DNA of 64,000 nucleotides from Nitrosomonas sp. (GCF_019635155.1 NZ_JAHBZY010000002.1:124001-188000); one strand, 5' to 3'; shown: positions 44,863-55,928, counted from the first letter of the stretch. The notes: generated by a model not told the origin, from the sequence alone. Made by a program: numbers and translations.

Positions 44863-45975
44863 ATGAAACAAGTCGGTTTTGTCGGTTGGCGTGGTATGGT
44901 GGGTTCGGTATTAATGCAAAGAATGCGGGAAGAAGAGGATTTTTCCTTGATTGATCCCGTATTTTTTACAACGTCACAGAAGGGTGGTACGGGCCCCGAG
45001 ATTGGTAAGGAAGTGCCCGCACTGAAAGATGCATTTGACATCGATCAACTGAGTGCGATGGATATCATTATTTCTTGCCAAGGTGGCGACTATACTCACC
45101 AAGTATTTAAACAATTGCGTCAAGCAGGTTGGCAAGGCTATTGGATCGACGCGGCTTCGGCTTTGCGGATGGAAAAGGACGCTGTCATTATTTTGGATCC
45201 GGTCAATAAACCTGTGATCGAGCAGGCGCTTCATGACGGAGTAAAAAATTACATTGGCGGAAATTGTACGGTCAGTTTGATGCTGATGGCGGTTGGCGGG
45301 CTCTTCGAAAAAGGCATGGTGGAATGGATGAGCGCAATGACGTACCAAGCAGCTTCCGGAGCCGGGGCGAAAAACATGCGCGAGTTGCTCCAGCAAATGG
45401 GAGAGGCGCATCGCGTGGCTAAAGATTTGCTGGAAAATCCCTCATCCAGTATTTTGGATATTGATCGCGAAGTTGCCGGTACCTTGCGAGACAAGAATTT
45501 TCCCAAAGAAAATTTCGGCGTGCCGTTAGCCGGAAGCTTGATACCCTGGATTGATAAAGAAGTTGCTAATGGTCAAAGCCGTGAAGAATGGAAAGGGCAA
45601 GCTGAAACCAACAAGATTCTTGGAAGTGGTGATCAGCAAATTCCTGTCGATGGAATTTGTGTGCGGGTCGGTGCGATGCGCTGCCATAGTCAAGCATTAA
45701 CGATTAAACTGAAACAGGATGTTCCCTTGGATGAGATTGAAGGTATTATCGCTCACTCCAATGACTGGGTGCAGGTGGTACCCAATGAACGTGAAGCAAC
45801 AACTGCGAGTTTAACCCCCGCTGCGGTAACAGGCACGTTATCCATACCCGTCGGCCGGTTGCGTAAATTGGCGATGGGTCGTGAGTATTTGTCGGTATTC
45901 ACGGTTGGCGATCAATTGTTGTGGGGTGCTGCCGAACCGTTGCGGAGAATGTTGCGGATACTGATTCAGCATTAA
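44863..45975 (+). CDS. asd: Aspartate-semialdehyde dehydrogenase
   Basis: Asd makes aspartate semialdehyde for lysine, threonine, methionine and diaminopimelate synthesis. The 370-residue protein has the NADP loop [18 protein letters not shown], the catalytic Cys135 in [10 protein letters not shown], the [15 protein letters not shown] helix, and the histidine of [16 protein letters not shown]. The length and motifs match the gammaproteobacterial-type Asd. It is preceded by leuB and followed by fimV, the usual betaproteobacterial order. Confidence 0.97.
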   Translation: MKQVGFVGWRGMVGSVLMQRMREEEDFSLIDPVFFTTSQKGGTGPEIGKEVPALKDAFDIDQLSAMDIIISCQGGDYTHQVFKQLRQAGWQGYWIDAASALRMEKDAVIILDPVNKPVIEQALHDGVKNYIGGNCTVSLMLMAVGGLFEKGMVEWMSAMTYQAASGAGAKNMRELLQQMGEAHRVAKDLLENPSSSILDIDREVAGTLRDKNFPKENFGVPLAGSLIPWIDKEVANGQSREEWKGQAETNKILGSGDQQIPVDGICVRVGAMRCHSQALTIKLKQDVPLDEIEGIIAHSNDWVQVVPNEREATTASLTPAAVTGTLSIPVGRLRKLAMGREYLSVFTVGDQLLWGAAEPLRRMLRILIQH

Positions 45976-46134
45976 ATTGCTGTTGCCATTTGATAATTCT
46001 TGAATACCAAATAATTTTTAGAGTTTGCATAAAAGAAATTAGCCTATTATTTAACGCATAATTCCGGCTTGTATGATTACGCCACAATGCTAGCCTTCCG
46101 ATATTTATTTTCGAAAACTTGAGAGGGTACTTCA

Positions 46135-48627
46135 GTGTATAGAACATCTTTTAGAGTAAGCTTGTTTGTAATCATTCTGATGTTACCGGCTGCCATTTAT
46201 GCCGCAGGACTTGGTAAGCTGATACTTAACTCAGCGTTAGGGCAGCCTTTAAATGCTGAAATTGATATTGTCACTACCAATAGTGATGAAATCCCGACTC
46301 TAAAAGCCAGTGTCGCGACGCGGGAAGCATTTGCTCAAGCGGGTATCAGCTATGAATCAGTGTTGTCGACCGTTCAGGTATCGGTGGAATCGAGGGTGAA
46401 TGGCGGTCCCTATGTCAAGTTAACTTCTCCGCAAGCAGTTAATGATCCATTTTTGATGGTTCTCATCGAATTAAGCTGGTCTTCCGGCAAGATTTTGCGG
46501 GAATATACCGTATTGCTCGATCCGGCTGATTCGAATACACAGAATTTCGCTGCTGCATCGGCGAGCCACACGCCGCAGATTACGACATCCCGACTGGAAA
46601 CCGATAACGTGGCGGAAATCGAAGAGGATCGCAAGTCCGATACACGGACAAGAACGCGTGACAATACTTCCAACAGGCAAGGCGCTAAAACATATGGACC
46701 GGTAAGTCGAGGAGATACCCTGTCGTCCATAGCGCGCCGTGTATTACCGCCAGGGGTCAATCTTAACCAGATGCTGGTCGCGCTTCATCGCGCCAATCGT
46801 GAAGCTTTCATTGCTAACAACATGAATTTGCTTAAGGCTGGTGCAATTCTGAATATTCCTGATCAAAATGAAATTGCTGCGATCGATACTACAACGGCAA
46901 GTGCCGAAATCAAGATGCAGACCAATGATTGGCGTCAGTATCAAGCAAAATTGGCAACCGTTAGTAGAGAATCATCTTCGTCTCCGTCTATCAGTCAATC
47001 GGATCAAGGGCAAATCACAACGACCATCGATAAGAAATCGATCGCCGCTCCAGATACTCCCAAAGAAGTATTGAAGCTGTCGAGCGGTGCGCAATTGTTG
47101 GAAAACGATGGTCAAGTTGCTGATTCGAGCCTGGTGGATCGTTTGCGGATGATGGAAGAGGACGCGATTGCAAGAAATCTGGCTTTAAAAGAAGCAAACG
47201 AGCGCGTGGCCATGCTTGAAAAGAGTGTTGCGAATCTTAAGCATTTGCTGGAGTTGAAAGATTCGGTTTTGGCGCAAGCTCAAGTGAACGCAGAATCGCT
47301 ATCCGCCGGTAATTTAAAACCTGAAACTCCGCCGCCTGCGATCATTGATTCGCCGGTTGAAACGAATGCTGAACCAGAGGTTCATGCGGCACCTTCGGAA
47401 GCAGAACCTGTTCCAATCGTACAACCAGTGCAAGAACCATCCATAGTGGCGAGTCCTGCGCCATTACCAGCGGAAAATGAGCAAGGGCCGGGTTTGATCG
47501 AGTTATTATTCGAATATCTTGAATATATTGCGGGCGCATCGGTTCTGGTGCTTTTGCTCGTATTTTTGATTATCCGAAGACGTAGAAAGCAATTAGAAGA
47601 TGATGACGAGGAAGAAGAGTCCAGGAAAGAGGATTTTTCTTCCACAATGCGTTCCAGAATGGCTGCGATGACAGGCGCATCAGCCGCTGCCGCAGCGACT
47701 GCTGCTGATGATGATAGGTATCCGGCCGCTTCTGAAGATAATGATGAAGAGCTGACTTACGAAAATACCCATTCATATTCGGAACCAACTGATCGCGATG
47801 ATGAGTTTAGTCATGATGAGCCGGATTTTGAGGAAAATATCGAAAATGATGAAGCAGCGAAATCGATAGCCGGAGCAACTGACGATGAAACCGATAGGGT
47901 ATTGCAGCGGGAAGAGCAATCGATAGATTCTTCGTTGATCGATGAGAATTCTGAAGACAATCTTGAACAGCCGGTAGATTCCGTTCCAAATGATCAAGAA
48001 ATGGATTTTTCCAATCAAATCGATTTCGATCTCGATGCCGAATCCGATGAAAAAGAAACAAAACGGGAATTATCCCAATCATCCAATGATGCTGGTATCG
48101 ACATGTTGAGCCATGACGTCGAGAGCTTGGATTATCCTCTGGAAGTTGCTGCTGACGAGACGGAGACTGATGATTCCGGAACTTCTGGAAGGGTTGCAGC
48201 CGAAATGGATCAGGATGAAGTTGTTTTAGATTTTGATCCTGCAAGTATAGATTTGGATGACGAAGAAACTTCGGTCAAAAAAGAAGATTCCGTATTGAGC
48301 GATGCATCTGATTCGATAAGCGATGCCATTGAATTTGAGCAATCTGAGGAGATAGAGCTCGATTCTTCGCCTGAGACCCCGGCTATTGATTTGGCTGATA
48401 TCAATTTGGACCTTGACGAATCCAATCAGACCGACCAGGTTGAAGAGATGGCGGATTTGGAAACGAATAGCGAACAGTGGCAGGAAGTTGAAACGAAACT
48501 TGATTTGGCAAAGGCTTATCAAGAAATGGATGATAAGGAAGGCGCCAAAGAGATGCTGGAAGAAGTCATCCGGGATGGTGATGCGAAACAGAAAAAGATT
48601 GCCAAGAAAATGCTGAAGAGTCTGTAG
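46135..48627 (+). CDS. fimV: FimV/HubP-like polar organiser protein
   Basis: An 830-residue inner-membrane protein with a large periplasmic part and an acidic cytoplasmic part. A signal-like helix (about 7-25) precedes a FimV N-terminal domain that begins GLGKLILNSALGQPLNAEIDI. A LysM peptidoglycan-binding motif lies at about 185-240 (YGPVSRGDTLSSIARRVLP), a coiled coil at about 335-385, a proline/glutamate-rich linker, then one TM helix at about 462-482. The cytoplasmic region is very acidic (many D/E runs) and ends in the FimV C-terminal domain (KLDLAKAYQEMDDKEGAKEML, about 784-830). It organises cell poles, pili and chemosensory or division proteins. Start GTG at 46135, after GAGAGGG. Confidence 0.92.
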   Translation: MYRTSFRVSLFVIILMLPAAIYAAGLGKLILNSALGQPLNAEIDIVTTNSDEIPTLKASVATREAFAQAGISYESVLSTVQVSVESRVNGGPYVKLTSPQAVNDPFLMVLIELSWSSGKILREYTVLLDPADSNTQNFAAASASHTPQITTSRLETDNVAEIEEDRKSDTRTRTRDNTSNRQGAKTYGPVSRGDTLSSIARRVLPPGVNLNQMLVALHRANREAFIANNMNLLKAGAILNIPDQNEIAAIDTTTASAEIKMQTNDWRQYQAKLATVSRESSSSPSISQSDQGQITTTIDKKSIAAPDTPKEVLKLSSGAQLLENDGQVADSSLVDRLRMMEEDAIARNLALKEANERVAMLEKSVANLKHLLELKDSVLAQAQVNAESLSAGNLKPETPPPAIIDSPVETNAEPEVHAAPSEAEPVPIVQPVQEPSIVASPAPLPAENEQGPGLIELLFEYLEYIAGASVLVLLLVFLIIRRRRKQLEDDDEEEESRKEDFSSTMRSRMAAMTGASAAAAATAADDDRYPAASEDNDEELTYENTHSYSEPTDRDDEFSHDEPDFEENIENDEAAKSIAGATDDETDRVLQREEQSIDSSLIDENSEDNLEQPVDSVPNDQEMDFSNQIDFDLDAESDEKETKRELSQSSNDAGIDMLSHDVESLDYPLEVAADETETDDSGTSGRVAAEMDQDEVVLDFDPASIDLDDEETSVKKEDSVLSDASDSISDAIEFEQSEEIELDSSPETPAIDLADINLDLDESNQTDQVEEMADLETNSEQWQEVETKLDLAKAYQEMDDKEGAKEMLEEVIRDGDAKQKKIAKKMLKSL

Positions 48628-48692
48628 CGGTATGAGCAAAAAGGCTGATAGATAATTAATCGTGGTCAACTGGTAATGGCTGTCTTTTAGTT

Positions 48693-49493
48693 GTGCGAAT
48701 AGTACTGGTCTTGGAATATGATGGCAGTCGCTATTGTGGATGGCAAAGTCAATTAGAGTCTTGCGCAATTCAGGATGTCGTTGAAAGTGCCTTGTCTGCA
48801 ATAGCGCAGGAAGATGTCAGGGTCATTACGGCAGGAAGGACAGATGCCGGTGTTCATGCGTTTTATCAGGTGATACATTTTGATACGTTGGTTCACCGGC
48901 CCGTGAATGCTTGGGTGCGAGGCGTTAATGCGTTTCTGCCCGATGATATTTCGATACTCTGGGCTGGGGAAATCTCGGATAATTTTCATGCGCGCTATAG
49001 TGCTATTGAGCGGCGATATCTCTATCTATTATTGAATCAGCCGGTTAGGCCCGGGTTGCATCACAATAAAGTAGGCTGGTTTCACCAACCGCTAGAATTG
49101 GAGAAGATGCAAGCGGCGGGAAGATTTTTAATCGGGGAGCATGATTTTTCATCGTTCCGGGCTGCGGAGTGCCAAGCGAATTCACCGGTAAGAACAATGA
49201 CTCATCTGAACATCACTCGCCAAGGAAATCTTGTGATTTTTGATTTGCGGGCGAATTCATTTTTGCATCATATGGTCCGAAATATTATCGGTTGCCTTGT
49301 TTATATCGGAAAAGGAAAGTATTCTTCCGATTGGATTGACGATCTCCTCAAACACAGGAACCGAATGTTTGCAGCACCGACTTTCTCCGCTTCGGGTCTG
49401 TATTTGGCGGGTGTTAAATACGATCCAAGTTGGGTGATTCCGGAGTTTTCCGAATTACCAATCATTTCCAGCGGCGCATTCCGCCAGAATTAA
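48693..49493 (+). CDS. truA: tRNA pseudouridine(38-40) synthase
   Basis: TruA makes pseudouridine in the anticodon stem of many tRNAs. The 266-residue protein has the N-terminal LVLEYDGSRYCGWQSQ, the catalytic aspartate in TAGRTDAGVHA, and the RRYLYLLLNQP and SFLHHMVRNIIGCL blocks. The start is a GTG at 48693, the first codon before RIVLVLEYDG. It lies between fimV (66 bases away) and trpF (22 bases), as in other proteobacteria. Confidence 0.96.
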   Translation: MRIVLVLEYDGSRYCGWQSQLESCAIQDVVESALSAIAQEDVRVITAGRTDAGVHAFYQVIHFDTLVHRPVNAWVRGVNAFLPDDISILWAGEISDNFHARYSAIERRYLYLLLNQPVRPGLHHNKVGWFHQPLELEKMQAAGRFLIGEHDFSSFRAAECQANSPVRTMTHLNITRQGNLVIFDLRANSFLHHMVRNIIGCLVYIGKGKYSSDWIDDLLKHRNRMFAAPTFSASGLYLAGVKYDPSWVIPEFSELPIISSGAFRQN

Positions 49494-49515
49494 CTGAGAG
49501 AAATTATCGATTTTC

Positions 49516-50142
49516 ATGTCAGTGCGTGTAAAAGTATGTGGAATTACTCGGAGTGAAGATGCTGAGGCGGCCGTTCAAGCAGGCGCGGATGCTATTGGAT
49601 TTGTTTTTTGGCCTAAGAGCGCGCGCAATATAGATCCTGATTTGGCCGGACGGATTAGCGCGATCATACCGCCCTTTGTATGTACTGTTGGAGTTTATGT
49701 CGACCCAGACATGGCGTGGGTGGAGGAGACTGCACGAGCTGCCAGGCTCAACCTGCTGCAATTTCATGGCGATGAATCACCGGAATTTTGTAGTCAATTT
49801 TCTCAGCCCTATATCAAAGCAATTCGAGTCAAATCAGATACAGATTTGCTACAATACGGTGCGCGTTACCGTACTGCGAAAGGATTGTTGTTGGATGCTT
49901 TTGCCGAGGGCATGCCGGGCGGTACGGGGCATGTATTTGATTGGCATCTTATCCCTAAGAATCTACCTGTTCCATTCATTCTGTCCGGTGGTTTGAATTC
50001 AGATAATGTTGCGTTGGCGATCAAGCAAACGAAACCTTGGGCGGTTGATGTCTCAAGCGGTGTCGAAGCAACGAAAGGTATCAAAGATAAGAAAAAAATT
50101 ATTGCTTTTATGCAAGGAGTGAAAAATTGTGAATGCTTATGA
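49516..50142 (+). CDS. trpF: Phosphoribosylanthranilate isomerase
   Basis: TrpF catalyses the Amadori rearrangement in tryptophan synthesis. The 208-residue (beta/alpha)8 protein starts [14 protein letters not shown], carrying the catalytic Cys (KVCGI), and has [29 protein letters not shown] (catalytic Asp) and [12 protein letters not shown]. The C-terminus ([15 protein letters not shown]) is typical. Its last 14 bases overlap the GTG start of trpB. Confidence 0.96.
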   Translation: MSVRVKVCGITRSEDAEAAVQAGADAIGFVFWPKSARNIDPDLAGRISAIIPPFVCTVGVYVDPDMAWVEETARAARLNLLQFHGDESPEFCSQFSQPYIKAIRVKSDTDLLQYGARYRTAKGLLLDAFAEGMPGGTGHVFDWHLIPKNLPVPFILSGGLNSDNVALAIKQTKPWAVDVSSGVEATKGIKDKKKIIAFMQGVKNCECL

Positions 50143-51328
50143 TCTTCCAAATAAAGAAGGCCATTTCGGTCCGTATGGAGGCATATTTGTTGCTGAAACG
50201 CTCATTTCAGCATTGGAAGATTTGCGAAAACAGTATGAATTTTACCGCAGCGATCCTGATTTCCTGGCTGAATTCGCCTATGAATTAAAGCATTATGTGG
50301 GGCGCCCCAGCCCGATTTATCATGCCAAGCGCTGGTCAGAACATTTAGGCGGCGCACAAATATTGCTGAAGCGTGAAGACCTGAATCACACCGGGGCGCA
50401 TAAAATCAACAATACTATCGGACAAGCGCTGTTGGCCCGGCGTATGGGCAAAAAGCGCGTTATCGCCGAGACCGGCGCGGGACAACATGGCGTAGCCAGT
50501 GCTACGGTAGCGGCGCGTTATGGAATGGAATGCGTGGTTTATATGGGATCCGAAGACGTCAAGCGGCAAGCCACGAATGTGTATCGCATGAAATTGCTAG
50601 GTGCAACCGTAATTCCGGTCGAATCCGGATCCCGGACGTTGAAAGATGCCTTGAATGAAGCGATGCGGGATTGGGTGACCAATGTTGAAGATACCTTTTA
50701 TATTATCGGTACCGTCGCGGGTCCGCATCCTTATCCAATGATGGTTAGAGATTTCCAGGTTGTGATTGGAACAGAAGCAAAAGCACAAATGCAGGAAGAT
50801 TTTCAGCGGCAGCCGGATGCGTTGATCGCATGCGTTGGCGGCGGCTCTAACGCGATTGGCTTATTTTATCCCTATATTGACGATGCCAATGTTCGCTTGA
50901 TCGGCGTTGAAGCAGCCGGCAAAGGCATTGATACCAACCAGCATGCAGCGACGTTGTCGACAGGAAAACCGGGCGTATTGCATGGCAATCGAACCTATCT
51001 GATTCAAGATGAGAACGGGCAGATTATTGAAACCCATTCCATTTCAGCCGGTCTGGATTATCCCGGTGTGGGACCGGAGCATGCCTGGCTCAAGGACTGC
51101 GGTCGAGCAGAGTATGTTGCAATTACCGATGATGAAGCTTTGGATGCATTTCATACGTTATGCCGCTACGAAGGCATTATGCCGGCGCTGGAATCAAGTC
51201 ATGCCTTAGCTTATGCGGCCAAATATGCACCTACGCTATCCAAGGACAAATTGTTGTTGGTTAACCTCTCAGGGCGAGGTGATAAGGATATGGCGACGGT
51301 TGCGCAAATGTCAGGCTTGACACTTTAA
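50129..51328 (+). CDS. trpB: Tryptophan synthase beta chain
   Basis: TrpB is the PLP subunit that joins indole to serine. The 399-residue protein has [13 protein letters not shown] at the N-terminus, the PLP lysine K92 in [11 protein letters not shown], the [11 protein letters not shown] substrate loop, [12 protein letters not shown] for the PLP phosphate, and the C-terminal NLSGRGDKD. The GTG at 50129 is preceded by AAGGAG and overlaps trpF by 14 bases, indicating coupled translation. trpA follows after 62 bases. Confidence 0.97.
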   Translation: MNAYDLPNKEGHFGPYGGIFVAETLISALEDLRKQYEFYRSDPDFLAEFAYELKHYVGRPSPIYHAKRWSEHLGGAQILLKREDLNHTGAHKINNTIGQALLARRMGKKRVIAETGAGQHGVASATVAARYGMECVVYMGSEDVKRQATNVYRMKLLGATVIPVESGSRTLKDALNEAMRDWVTNVEDTFYIIGTVAGPHPYPMMVRDFQVVIGTEAKAQMQEDFQRQPDALIACVGGGSNAIGLFYPYIDDANVRLIGVEAAGKGIDTNQHAATLSTGKPGVLHGNRTYLIQDENGQIIETHSISAGLDYPGVGPEHAWLKDCGRAEYVAITDDEALDAFHTLCRYEGIMPALESSHALAYAAKYAPTLSKDKLLLVNLSGRGDKDMATVAQMSGLTL

Positions 51329-51390
51329 TGAGTGGCATTCGTATTTTCAATTTTTAATCTTCTGGAAAGAATTCCAATCGGAATACCCAA

Positions 51391-52254
51391 ATGAGTTTTA
51401 TTAAAAGCTTGCTGAATTTTTTAAGCGGTAGCAGTGATACTGATGTTAAGAAGTCAAATCGTATCGCTAAAACATTTAATATATTAAAAAGTCAAAACCG
51501 TAAGGCATTGATTCCTTTTATTACTGCGGGTGATCCCAATCCTCAGGTGACCGTGCCGCTCATGCATCAATTAGTTCATTCCGGTGCGAATATCATTGAG
51601 CTAGGGGTTCCTTTTTCGGATCCAATGGCCGATGGGCCAACGATTCAGAGATCGTCGGAACGTGCATTGAAGCATCATGTCAGCTTGAATGATGTACTGG
51701 ATATGGTCAATGAGTTTAGGAAAACGGATTCGAGGACACCAATTGTTTTAATGGGGTATGCGAATCCCATCGAAGCAATGGGTTATGGATCATTTGCCGC
51801 CAAAGCGAAACAGTGTGGTATCGATGGCGTTCTGATTGTCGATTATCCGCCCGAAGAGTCGGAAAAATGGGTGGAGTGTCTCGATCAACAAGGAATCGAT
51901 GCGATATTTTTGTTGTCTCCAACGACCCCGCAACAGCGCATTGAGCAGGTGGCAAAAGTGGCTCGGGGTTATGTTTATTATGTCTCGCTTAAAGGCGTCA
52001 CTGGCGCATCGCATCTTGATTTGCAAGACGTTAGCGACATGCTGGCAAAATTACGCCAACATATTTCGTTACCGATCGGGGTAGGATTTGGCATTCGTGA
52101 TGGCGCTACTGCAAAGGCGGTTGCAAGCTTGGCGGATGCTGTCGTGGTTGGCAGCCGGATTATCGAAGAAATTGAAAAATCAACAGAAGCGGAGATATTG
52201 GACAAGGGCGGCAACTTGTTAAATACACTTCGCAAAGCAATTGATGAGAATTGA
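51391..52254 (+). CDS. trpA: Tryptophan synthase alpha chain
   Basis: TrpA cleaves indole-3-glycerol phosphate and channels indole to TrpB. The catalytic pair is present: E70 in NIIELGVPFSD and D81 in MADGPTIQRSSE. LIVDYPPEESE and VYYVSLKGVTGA are the usual loops, with GVGFGIRDGATA for phosphate binding. The 287-residue protein has about 20 extra N-terminal residues compared with the usual start near RIAKTFNILK; the ATG at 51391 may therefore be one of more than one possible start. Confidence 0.96.
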   Translation: MSFIKSLLNFLSGSSDTDVKKSNRIAKTFNILKSQNRKALIPFITAGDPNPQVTVPLMHQLVHSGANIIELGVPFSDPMADGPTIQRSSERALKHHVSLNDVLDMVNEFRKTDSRTPIVLMGYANPIEAMGYGSFAAKAKQCGIDGVLIVDYPPEESEKWVECLDQQGIDAIFLLSPTTPQQRIEQVAKVARGYVYYVSLKGVTGASHLDLQDVSDMLAKLRQHISLPIGVGFGIRDGATAKAVASLADAVVVGSRIIEEIEKSTEAEILDKGGNLLNTLRKAIDEN

Positions 52255-52290
52255 AATAATCAATAACTCGCGCTTTAGGATACATTCGCT

Positions 52291-53166
52291 ATGAGCTGGT
52301 TCCAAAATATTATTCCTCCAAAAATCAAAAGAAAAGAAGCCGGCGAGAAGAAAATTGTACCTGAAGGACTGTGGAGTAAATGCAATCATTGCGAAGCGGT
52401 TTTGTACTATACCGATTTAGCTAAGAACCTGAATGTTTGTCCAAAATGCGATTACCATAATCGTATTCCTGCGAGAGATAGGCTGGATTATTTGCTGGAC
52501 CCCGAAGGGCGGTATGAAATCGGTGCGGAAGTGATGGCAACGGATGTTTTGAAATTTAAGGATAGCAAACGCTATGTGGACCGACTGACGCAAGCTCAGG
52601 AAAGTACTGATGAGAATGACTCTTTAGTGGTCATGCGAGGCACTATCAAGACAATCCCGGTTGTTGCTGCTGTATTCGAATTCGGTTTTATGGGTGGCTC
52701 CATGGGATCGGTCGTGGGAGAGCGGTTTGTACGGGGCGTTAAAACTTGCATTGATCACCATCTTCCTTTTATTTGCTTCAGTGCCAGCGGTGGCGCGCGG
52801 ATGCAGGAGGGATTGTTTTCCCTGATGCAAATGGCAAAAACGACCGCTGCTTTAACGCGCCTCAGTCATAACAAATTGCCTTTTATTTCGGTATTGACGG
52901 ATCCGACAATGGGGGGGGTATCCGCCAGTTTCGCCTTTATTGGTGATGTCGTGATTGCCGAACCTGGCGCATTAATCGGCTTTGCGGGGCCGCGTGTCAT
53001 TGAGCAGACAGTCCGGCAGACACTCCCCGATGGTTTTCAACGCGCCGAGTTTCTTTTGCAGCATGGAGCGATCGACATGATTGTCGATCGCCGGCAAATG
53101 CGCGACAAGCTCGTCAATCTTTGTACTCAATTGATGCGGACTCCTATTCCCACTCCGTTACCATAA
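52291..53166 (+). CDS. accD: Acetyl-CoA carboxylase carboxyltransferase subunit beta
   Basis: AccD is the zinc-containing carboxyltransferase beta subunit for malonyl-CoA synthesis. The N-terminal zinc ribbon is complete: C31, C34, C50 and C53. The catalytic part has [27 protein letters not shown] and [13 protein letters not shown]; the [18 protein letters not shown] block is normal. At 291 residues it has typical length. The end overlaps only the non-conserved upstream extension of folC; trpA is 36 bases upstream. Confidence 0.97.
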   Translation: MSWFQNIIPPKIKRKEAGEKKIVPEGLWSKCNHCEAVLYYTDLAKNLNVCPKCDYHNRIPARDRLDYLLDPEGRYEIGAEVMATDVLKFKDSKRYVDRLTQAQESTDENDSLVVMRGTIKTIPVVAAVFEFGFMGGSMGSVVGERFVRGVKTCIDHHLPFICFSASGGARMQEGLFSLMQMAKTTAALTRLSHNKLPFISVLTDPTMGGVSASFAFIGDVVIAEPGALIGFAGPRVIEQTVRQTLPDGFQRAEFLLQHGAIDMIVDRRQMRDKLVNLCTQLMRTPIPTPLP

Positions 53167-53183
53167 TTCTTCTTTTTGGGTTC

Positions 53184-54488
53184 ATGCAAATGGATGTGCC
53201 GGGCCTGACAGCGGAATCACTCGCAGATTGGTTGCATTACCTGGAATCGCTTCACCCAAGTACCATCGAAATGGGATTGGAACGGGTGGCTAATGTGCGA
53301 TCCGAATTAGGGTTAATCCCTCGATTTCCAATCATCACAGTAGGGGGCACTAATGGAAAAGGTTCCGTTTGCGCCATGCTTGAAGCCATTCTACAGAGTG
53401 CGGGCTATAAAGTCGGTTGTTATACCTCTCCGCATTTAGTGCGATTTAACGAACGCATTCGAATTGATGGCAAGGAGATCGATAGCGAAAGTCTTTGCTT
53501 GGCTTTTTCGCAAGTGGAAGTCGCACGGCGGGATTGTCATACACCGCTGACTTTCTTTGAATTCAGTACGCTGGCTGCGATGCGTTGGTTTATTCAAACA
53601 CGTGTGGATGTGGCGATTCTTGAGATTGGTTTGGGCGGCCGCCTCGATGCGGTTAATATCTTCGATCCGGATTGCGCAATTTTAACCAGTATCGATCTCG
53701 ATCACATGGAGTATCTTGGAAATACGAGAGAGGAAATCGGATTCGAGAAAGCTGCGATTTTTAGGCAGAGTAAGCCAGCAATTTGTGCAGAGATAGACAT
53801 ACCGGATTCTGTCTATCAGCAGGCAAGAAAAATTGAGGCGCATTTGAGTAGATTCTCGAAAGAATTTGGCTTTCAATCAAAGATCAACCAGTGGGACTAT
53901 TGGGGACCCAGGGGATGGCGCCATTCATTGCCCGTTCCAACGTTACGAGGTGACAAACAGCTACAAAACGCAAGTGCATGCTTAGCGGCTCTTGACGAAG
54001 TGAATGAACTGCTGCCCGTTAACATGAAGGATATTCGGCAAGGGTTGATCAAAGCGGCAATACCCGGTCGATTCCAGGTGGTTTCAACGCAGCCGATGAT
54101 AATTTTGGATGTTGCGCACAATCCTGCCGCCGCTGCTGTTTTGGCGCAAAATTTGACTGCAACTCAGTGTGCCGGACGGACTTATGCCGTGTTTTCAATG
54201 TTGCAGGATAAGGATATTCAGGGTGTTGTGCAAAAGCTTAAAGACGAGATCGATGTTTGGTTGCTATTCCCAATTCAATCCCCTCGCGCCGCTACAGTCG
54301 AACATATCGTCCAAGAAATCCACGCTGCTGACTTTTTGAGGGGGAATCAATCAATATACCGCTTTTCTGACGGTGCTGAAGCCTTTGCTTTTGCCTGTGA
54401 ACAAGCAGCTAAAAATGATAGAATTTGCATATTTGGATCTTTCTATACGGTTGGCGATGTGCTGAATCAGTTGCACATGTCCTCATGA
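53184..54488 (+). CDS. folC: Dihydrofolate synthase/folylpolyglutamate synthase
   Basis: A bifunctional Mur-ligase-type enzyme that adds glutamate to dihydropteroate and to folates. The ATP P-loop is TVGGTNGKGSVCAMLEAIL (about 52-70). Also visible are the YTSPHLVRFNERIRIDG block and GLGGRLDAVNIFDPD, followed by TSIDLDHMEYLG. The frame extends upstream into accD, but the ATG at 53184 (or 53190) gives the usual N-terminus before LADWLHYLESLHP and leaves about 434 residues. The accD-folC-SPOR-cvpA order is standard. Confidence 0.95.
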   Translation: MQMDVPGLTAESLADWLHYLESLHPSTIEMGLERVANVRSELGLIPRFPIITVGGTNGKGSVCAMLEAILQSAGYKVGCYTSPHLVRFNERIRIDGKEIDSESLCLAFSQVEVARRDCHTPLTFFEFSTLAAMRWFIQTRVDVAILEIGLGGRLDAVNIFDPDCAILTSIDLDHMEYLGNTREEIGFEKAAIFRQSKPAICAEIDIPDSVYQQARKIEAHLSRFSKEFGFQSKINQWDYWGPRGWRHSLPVPTLRGDKQLQNASACLAALDEVNELLPVNMKDIRQGLIKAAIPGRFQVVSTQPMIILDVAHNPAAAAVLAQNLTATQCAGRTYAVFSMLQDKDIQGVVQKLKDEIDVWLLFPIQSPRAATVEHIVQEIHAADFLRGNQSIYRFSDGAEAFAFACEQAAKNDRICIFGSFYTVGDVLNQLHMSS

Positions 54489-54510
54489 GAGTAGTAATCG
54501 GATATTTCAA

Positions 54511-55233
54511 ATGAATAAAAATATCAGCGAAGAAGAATTATTACTACGGAAACGCGCAAGAAGACGGTTGGTTGGCGCTATCGTTCTGGTTCTTATTTCT
54601 ATTATCGTTTTGCCTGCAATTTTCGATGAGCCCAAACCGGAAACGGAACAGCATGAGATTGCGATTAATTTGCCGGAAGCGAATAAAAATGCAATTACAA
54701 CTGCACCACCAATTCCGGAAGAAAATTTTTCGGCAAGCCTCGAATCTTCGAATGTGGTTGATCAGGCGGAATTACAAGAAAAATCAAAGATTGCTCATGC
54801 GACTCGGGATGAGAATGTTGAATCATCAAATTTTCAGAGACGTATCCCGATTCCCGGCATCAAACCTAAATTTGAACGACACGCAGCAACTCCATCCAGA
54901 ACGCCTGCTGTGGCTGCGACAACTGCAAGTGCCGCTGTAGCGCCACCGAGTGCACCGGCGGTTGCGGCGGTTGTTAAGGCGCCGGTACAAGCCCCTGATG
55001 CGGAAAAAGGATTTGTTGTTCAGTTAGGCGCATTTTCGGATCCGGACAAAGCCAAGTTGCAACAAGCACTGTTATTATCGAACGGTTTTAAAGCTTATAC
55101 GGAATCTTTGGTCATCAATGGCAATCAAGTGACGCGCGTGCGTACGGGACCTTTTCCTAATCGAAGTGCTGCGGATAGTGAAATAAAAAAATTAAAAACA
55201 TTTGGCTTGGATGGCGTGGTGGTACCAAGATGA
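54511..55233 (+). CDS. SPOR-domain protein (DedD-like)
   Basis: A 240-residue single-pass membrane protein. A short basic cytoplasmic N-terminus (RKRARRRLVG) leads to one TM helix at about 18-37 (AIVLVLISIIVLPAIF). A disordered alanine/proline-rich linker follows (AATTASAAVAPPSAPAVAAV), then a C-terminal SPOR domain at about 165-240 (FVVQLGAFSDPDKAKLQQALL, VTRVRTGPFPNRSAAD). SPOR domains bind denuded septal peptidoglycan, so the protein probably acts in cell division like DedD or FtsN. It sits between folC and cvpA, the position of DedD. Confidence 0.9.
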   Translation: MNKNISEEELLLRKRARRRLVGAIVLVLISIIVLPAIFDEPKPETEQHEIAINLPEANKNAITTAPPIPEENFSASLESSNVVDQAELQEKSKIAHATRDENVESSNFQRRIPIPGIKPKFERHAATPSRTPAVAATTASAAVAPPSAPAVAAVVKAPVQAPDAEKGFVVQLGAFSDPDKAKLQQALLLSNGFKAYTESLVINGNQVTRVRTGPFPNRSAADSEIKKLKTFGLDGVVVPR

Positions 55234-55288
55234 GTCGATATCGCAATTATTGATGTTAATGAATTAACTGAATAGTATCTCTTAACTG

Positions 55289-55795
55289 ATGACCGTTTTT
55301 GATTATGTTGTTTCCGCTATTTTCTTGGTATCGATTGTATTGAGTATCCTGCGGGGATTTGTCCGTGAAGGATTGTCTATTGCCGGCTGGGTGGTCGCTT
55401 TTATTGTGGCCAGCTCTTACTCTTCATTCACTGAGCAGTTCCTGCCGGGTGAAATTGTTGGTGAGACATTGCGATATGCCATTGCATTCGTCGTAACGTT
55501 TCTTGCGGTTTTGCTGATTACAGCGCTCGCGACGATGTTACTGGCCGCTTTAATAAAGGGAATCGGTTTGGGGTTTATTGATCGATTGCTTGGTTCTGTT
55601 TTCGGTTTTATACGAGCGCTTGTGATAGTGATTTTATTGGTTTTAATGGCAGGATTGACCACGATTCCAAATCAAGTTTTCTGGCACCAAGCCGTATTAA
55701 GTCGTCCTTTGGAAGCGATTGCAATCCAAGTGCTGCCCTGGCTGCCCGACGATTTATCGAAACGTATTAGTTTTGAAAGAAAAGAAAATTTTTAA
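55289..55795 (+). CDS. cvpA: CvpA family membrane protein
   Basis: A 168-residue inner-membrane protein with four hydrophobic segments; the opening FDYVVSAIFLVSIVLSILRGFVREGLSIAGWVVAF is the CvpA signature, and FIDRLLGSVFGFIRALVIVILLVL the later one. In E. coli it was linked to colicin V export and envelope homeostasis; the molecular role is not established. It precedes purF by 133 bases, as in many proteobacteria. Confidence 0.93.
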   Translation: MTVFDYVVSAIFLVSIVLSILRGFVREGLSIAGWVVAFIVASSYSSFTEQFLPGEIVGETLRYAIAFVVTFLAVLLITALATMLLAALIKGIGLGFIDRLLGSVFGFIRALVIVILLVLMAGLTTIPNQVFWHQAVLSRPLEAIAIQVLPWLPDDLSKRISFERKENF

Positions 55796-55928
55796 GCGTT
55801 AGTGAATGTAATAAGCGGCAGTTTATGAAAAATTGTTATTGTTGAAAAAAACACGACAGCAGTGCAATGATCTGGCTTATTAATTCCTAATTAAATACTG
55901 ATTAAAGCAAAACCAACGGAGCATTTCT